DNA of 64,000 nt. Origin: Cololabis saira (taxonomy: Eukaryota; Chordata; Actinopteri; Beloniformes; Belonidae). Below, piece after piece: positions 58,951-64,000 of this stretch (position 1 is its first letter; each line of letters starts with the position of its first letter). The stretch covers positions 14,978,625 through 15,042,624 of the forward strand of contig NC_084599.1 in assembly GCF_033807715.1 (NCBI RefSeq), written 5' to 3'. The notes beneath the pieces are model-generated. The model saw nothing but the letters and a program-made list of their open reading frames with translations, was not told the DNA's origin and did not search any database. Made by a program: the position numbers and the translations under genes.

Positions 58951-60673
58951 CATTTTGTAATGACACACGTCATTACAAAATAACATACCAAATATTCTTT
59001 GGCCAACAGAGAAATAATCATAAAAGGAAAGTAGGTTCATACTATTTACACCTCACACTATGAAGAGGACAAACTTGGAAGATCATGGTTCCTTGTTCTG
59101 TATTAAAGATCGATGCCAGTTAGGCACACTTTGTTGATGGAAAAAAAAAGAGCAAAATGTTGTACTTTGACCCACCCCAAATTTTGCAATAGATTTTAAA
59201 GAATATATAATCCAAATTTGAATTTCTTATTAGAATTTGTCAATTTCAGAAAAAGCCATCAGATGGCAATCCTACTCTCTCTTGCATCTCTAGACTTGTC
59301 TACTCCTGCACCGACCAAAAAAAGAGAAAAAAAGAGGAAAACTACAGCGTAGGTGCAGTAAAGCACGCATTCACATGAGTACAGAAATGATTGTTTGAAA
59401 GAGAGAAAAAGAGCCCCAAGGAAAAACCAATACTGTTATGATTCAACACAGAGCTGCAGTGTAGTCTGTCTCGCTTACGTATTTGCAGTTCTGTTCTGTT
59501 GTTGGATTTGATCCCGCTCAGTCTGGATTTATCATGAGTTATTTAAATGTGTGCTGCTGCAAGTAGATGTTTTTAGCTGTATCCACTGAGACATGTCTGT
59601 GCTCTTATGCAGTAGAATGTTTAGAAACAGGGAGAAGACACTATGAAACTGTAGATTTTGAAAGATTTTCTACATAAAAACGCTAAATGACTCCAGTTGC
59701 ATAACTTCACTTCCTGCAGGTGTGTTTTTTATGCAGTTTGCTGTTGCTGGTGGTTCAGCAGACGTGTCTCTTTATAAACACGCAGACTGGTTCTGGTACC
59801 AGAAAGTGGTTTTGAATACATTTGTACATAAGAGTAGTTTATCATCAGGTATGACCTGAGCTGACTTTCATCTTTGACATAACAGCAGATTAGTGTAATC
59901 TTTGTGCTGCCTGAAGGTTATATCCAGCATGAATGTCTCATAAGGGTGATTACCCAGATTAGTCCTCCTGCTTAAGACTCTAGTCTTAAAGGGAGCCCAC
60001 TTATATCTTTAATTTGTAAAGGAATGGAGGGATGCTTATTGTATATTTCTCCCAGAGATATACATTTTTCTGTATCATTTCTTCAAACTGGGAGACTTTA
60101 GATTCATTATTTGTATTTTTTTATGTGATGTGAGGAAAGGACTGACACCAGACAGGTTCTGGCCTTGTAATGCTGGATAGCATTTATTAAATATATTGCA
60201 ATTCTGGTAAAATGTCTAAAGTAAAAATGAAAAAAACAACATAAATCTAACTCAGCGATGGCGAGTTTATTATGAAATGATTTCCTCCCTGTTTGTCCTG
60301 TATTGTCCTCCCCTGCACTAGACAGAGTCGCCTGCGCTCCATAATTATTGACAGCTTTGATGTAGTCTGCCAGTGGAAAGTATGGGGAAATTGGAGTTTC
60401 AGTCGCCTGCCCTCAGGCCCGTGACTGTAATGGAAAGATTAAAAGCAGTGGTCACATCAGCCACTGTTACTCCGTGACTCCTCCTCTCTGTTTGCACCCA
60501 GAACCTCCACTTTACTTTCCAATCTCAACTTAAATAGATTACAGAGGATTCCCCTATTTAAAGACTTCAACAAAAGCCCCAGTGTTTATTTTTGGTTCAT
60601 CTAAGAATTACAACATACACAACAGTGCCAGAGACACTGGAGGTATCTGAAGTGAGTTACCTTTCCCTTGCAG
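58951..60673. other. gene-free sequence between repeats and lnp1
   Basis: No coding exon. A block at about 60300-60500 (TAATTATTGACAGCTTTGATG among others) is less repetitive than its surroundings and could be a conserved regulatory element or part of an untranslated exon. Confidence 0.4.
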
Positions 60674-60853
60674 GACCGTTGTGTCCAGCAGAACAGCCAG
60701 AGATTCAGAGACTTAGTAGGTCAGCCGAGAGTTGTCTCTACCTTCTGCACCAGTGAGCTGGAATCACACTATCTGTTCTGCTGGGACTTGCTGCACCAAG
60801 AGGCTGCCTGCACGTTTGAAACCATGTCTCTCAGACTCCTGCCTGCTATCACG

Positions 60854-61009
60854 ATGGACAACGACGAGGATGATGATGGTAACTTCACCAAGTGGATGAG
60901 TAGTTACTGGGGCCACGGAGCAGATGCCAGACACTCCAGAGAGAGGAAACGTAGTTTCAGAAAGCCTGGGAAAACACACGCTGATCGAAGAGCATCTCTC
61001 CCGACTGCG
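60854..61009 (+). CDS. lnp1: leukemia NUP98 fusion partner 1 (LNP1), first coding exon
   Basis: Fifty-two codons, starting MDNDEDDDGNFTKWMSSYWG and ending RRASLPTA at a GTAAGG donor. The pattern acidic-FxKWMSSxWGH, then Arg/Lys-rich, then RxxSLP matches the start of vertebrate LNP1, a small charged protein of unknown role known from NUP98 fusions in leukaemia. The exon seems to begin at a TTGCAG acceptor (60674), so about 180 bases of leader precede the ATG. An in-frame ATG at 60824 would add MSLRLLPAIT; the downstream start is preferred because it matches the human N-terminus. Its divergent position next to tomm70 supports the call. Remaining exons were not found before 64000. Confidence 0.78.
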
Positions 61010-61171
61010 GTAAGGAGCATCTGCATTTCATGCATCCACGGGTGCCACATTTCTCACATTTGCACTGATACATTTTTTTTTAAAGTACATTATATCTGCC
61101 CTATTATGACAGTTATGACACCCTAGCATGATCTTAAAAAGATTTTAATATCTTAATAAAACCACCTGTGC

Positions 61172-61208
<37 letters not shown>

Positions 61209-64000
61209 GAAATATCATATCAACGTTTACCAATCATCACTCAACATGTCAGAATAGAATATTTACAGAAATGTCCACATTATATTCAGGTTATAACACT
61301 AACAAAGAGGAAATTATGATGTTATTTGCATTTGGCAAACATTACGGTTAAATCATGTTTACACTCCTCCGACATGTTGGTATGAACACTGTGCAACTCT
61401 GCAGGCCTCTTCCGAAAAGCCACAACAGAGGTTTTGGGAAGAGGATGCTCGGAGCTGTGGTTTGCCTCAACAAATTTTACATCAATGATGCTGGACATCA
61501 ATAATAATGATGAGCTGGGAAACACATGCACACGGATGTGCTGTACACGTGATGAACAGCAGAGAGTCTGGTTTATTAGCACTTTTGTTTTGCAATCAGC
61601 AAAAAAAAGTAATAAATAAATAAAAGCTGAACAATAGTTTTATAATGAATGCAGGCTCTGGTTCTTGTACTTGTTTCCGTTTTGTATATTTATGATATCC
61701 CTGTTTCAGCATCTATATCTATAAATTTATCACTCAGCATTTTTTCCAGCTCAAAAAATAAAGTTTGTTGAAGCATATTTTTGTATCAGCTATTTTTAAA
61801 TCAGGGACTGCTGTCTGCACACAGTCTTAGACAAACACGGGCAATGTGCTCTATGAAACAGTTAGTCAATCCTTACTGGTAAATGTTTACTGTGAAAGTA
61901 GAGTCTGAGGTCGATGCTCACCAGCAGGTTTCTCACTCTCACAGTACACTAAAAGTGTAAAAGTTTTGATATTTAATTAGCGTGTTGATGCATTATCATG
62001 TAAACAGAGTAAAAAGTTAGCATATTACATTATCCTGTGACCTGAATTTCACATTTTAATTCCATGTGTGCATAAAAAAAACCCAAATAATAATGCTGCT
62101 CAGCTGATAATTGTGATGTACGGCTGTGTGAAAGCTCCAAGCTCTGACAAACATCAATAAATTTCAATCAGAGGAGGCGCCTGCAAGGTGACCCGACTAT
62201 TAATCCATATATGGATAAGTACCAGAGCTTTCTCACTAACCTCCTATGAATTCAAACGCATCGCTTCTTTGACTATCTGCAACAACCACAACCAAAGCAC
62301 CAATGAGAGGGTTTTATTCAAATAATAATGGACAAATATAAACCGGTAAACTTTAATGATTAACTTTGTCTCATAATCTCGACTGGTCCTCGCCCTCTTC
62401 ACAGTTTTCCAGAATAACGCTATAATTGACAAAGGTTTGGCACGGTTTATCAGTCTGGAGTTAAGTGGGGGGGGCAAATAAGATGTGGACAAATACAAAT
62501 CACCATTCATCACACATGGTGCTGTAAATAAACCACACTGTCCACATAACCGTTTAGTAACAGTCAGATTATTGCTAATCAATTATCTGCTCGGTCTAAG
62601 TCAAGATGTATGCTATAGTTAGGTGGCTTCTTCGCTAACATGTTACCTAAGGACATTAGTGAGTCAGTGATTAACCCACTCACAAAAACGAAAAAGCAAA
62701 AGCCTCACAGAACTGCTTTTCACATTGTTAATTGCAATGAGAAAACATAAAAACATAAAAAATATTTTCATGTATACTCGTGTTACATTTGGGATAATAC
62801 TTGACTTACTTGACTTAAGCCCTTTGCTCCTCTAGGGTGCATAGGCCGTTGACAAATGTCCTCCACTTCACTTGGCTTTTAGCTATTCTTTCGAGATTTC
62901 CACAGTTGAGCCCGCGATTGGGATAAAAAATGCAATGTGTGTGAAAAACTGAGTCCCCCCTATGATTTAATGACTGTTTTGTTAAGTTGTTTTTCTTTAT
63001 TTTCTCATCAATAAAATAACTCGCATTGTGTAGAAGAATTCTGACCAACTCTTTTTACACAGATTCAAGTAAAGGTTTTCAGGAATTTAATTAAGCACAG
63101 CCCTCTTAAGGTCTCGTCACTGCATTTCAATCAAACTTCATCACATCTGACTGCAGAATTCATTGATATACAGATGAGTTATTGGTCAGCTCATTGATTA
63201 TAAAATTCCCAAGTGCTGTGGCCTAAATCTTCACACCTTCGTCACTGTACCTGACAGGTGGTAGGAGGTGTTGGTGCTACGATGCCGTGTTTCATCTCAT
63301 CTGCATTAAGGCCAAACTTCTGTTTGCTGTAATATGTTCAAAGGATCTTGTTCAGAGATGATGCAGTTTGTTCAGATGCAACTTTGCAAACTTAAGCTGG
63401 CAACATTCTTTCAAAGAAGGTATATTTGGTCAGTGTTTTTCACACTGTAACATCCTACCTGAGGCTTAGATATAGCGCTGACCTCAGAGGGGATCTTTTC
63501 AACGAAACTGTAAAATCGTCTGCAGTTATGAATAATCTTTCTCAGTGGAGGACGATGAACTCCACAAATGTTTATAAGTAATTTTACAACCATTCCCTGG
63601 TTGATGAGGAGCAACATTCTCTTCTCTAAGATAAACACTGATGTCTTTCCTTCTTGGGATTGTGTTAATGCATCTGGATGCTTCAAAGTAACAAACTACC
63701 CAGCCGACAACTGCATGTGGGCTCATCTGAGATCAGACATGGGACGCCCTATGGGATTGTCCCTGGTTGTACGTCAGCCCCTTGTGAATTGCCCTCCTGG
63801 GTTCATTTATGTGGGACCTGGGAAGGACAAAATATTTTGTGTTCATGCCCATTTATTACCGTGTAGTTACTTGACCATAACCACTGTGAGCAATTTCCAT
63901 GAAATCTTCCTGAGGCGGTAAGGCCGCACATACTGTAGTTTTTCACACACCACTTCTGCATTTCTGACTTAGTTTCTGTCAAATAGTTGATGACTTGCTG
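61010..64000 (+). other. presumed intron of lnp1, no exon recognised
   Basis: An (AAT)n tract lies at 61172-61208. I see no exon with the Arg/Ser-rich LNP1 continuation, so the next exon probably lies beyond the window. A 117-codon plus frame at 63568-63921 has no recognisable domain. The rest is AT-rich without clear features. Confidence 0.45.

Noticed and set aside
63568..63921. 117-codon plus frame considered as a further lnp1 exon
   Set aside because: Composition (Cys, Pro, hydrophobic) does not match the Arg/Ser/Glu-rich LNP1 continuation and no acceptor/donor pair fits the phase.

Overview
The window looks like nuclear DNA from a teleost fish. Three vertebrate genes can be followed exon by exon with GT-AG junctions: tbc1d23, tomm70 and the first coding exon of lnp1. 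A fourth, a GVIN-type very large GTPase, belongs to a family that is large in fish. The rest is mostly transposable elements of types typical of fish (hAT, piggyBac, PIF-Harbinger, L2/RTE-like LINEs, a Gmr1-like Gypsy element, TTAA-flanked MITEs, tRNA-derived SINEs) plus long (TA)n, (CA)n and (ATT)n tracts. Nothing bacterial, plasmid-like or CRISPR-like was seen.

Layout. 0-9.3 kb is a transposon cluster. It holds a decayed PIF-Harbinger element on the minus strand and a three-exon piggyBac-family gene (3755-6181) with an unbroken 671-codon frame but two of three catalytic aspartates replaced. An L2-type LINE fragment and a non-autonomous hAT element with a perfect 8-bp target duplication lie in its 3' part. 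11.5-23.5 kb is tbc1d23 on the minus strand, 19 coding exons, 697 aa, with two hAT insertions in introns and a nested MITE/hAT starting about 70 bp upstream of its ATG. 25-33 kb holds LINE remnants split by a young Gypsy element (26467-33039). That element has nearly identical LTRs, integrase upstream of reverse transcriptase (the Gmr1 order) and a SCAN-like Gag segment, and its gag is interrupted by a 962-bp foldback element flanked by TTAA. 35.6-45.0 kb is the plus-strand GTPase gene: two fibronectin-III exons joined to one 4.7-kb exon. 49.1-56.9 kb is tomm70 on the minus strand, 12 exons, 576 aa. 57-60 kb is again repeats, and lnp1 starts at 60.85 kb on the plus strand, divergent from tomm70.

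How the genes relate. tomm70 (mitochondrial import receptor) and lnp1 are head to head, and tbc1d23 lies nearby, as I recall for human chromosome 3q12. Between tbc1d23 and tomm70, where I recall NIT2 in human, the window instead has transposons and the GTPase gene, a likely interferon-response gene with an ISRE-like site upstream. The host genes have no evident shared pathway; the linkage is best read as conserved synteny interrupted by a lineage-specific immune gene and transposons. All identifications are from reading the sequence and remembered family features; no database search was run.
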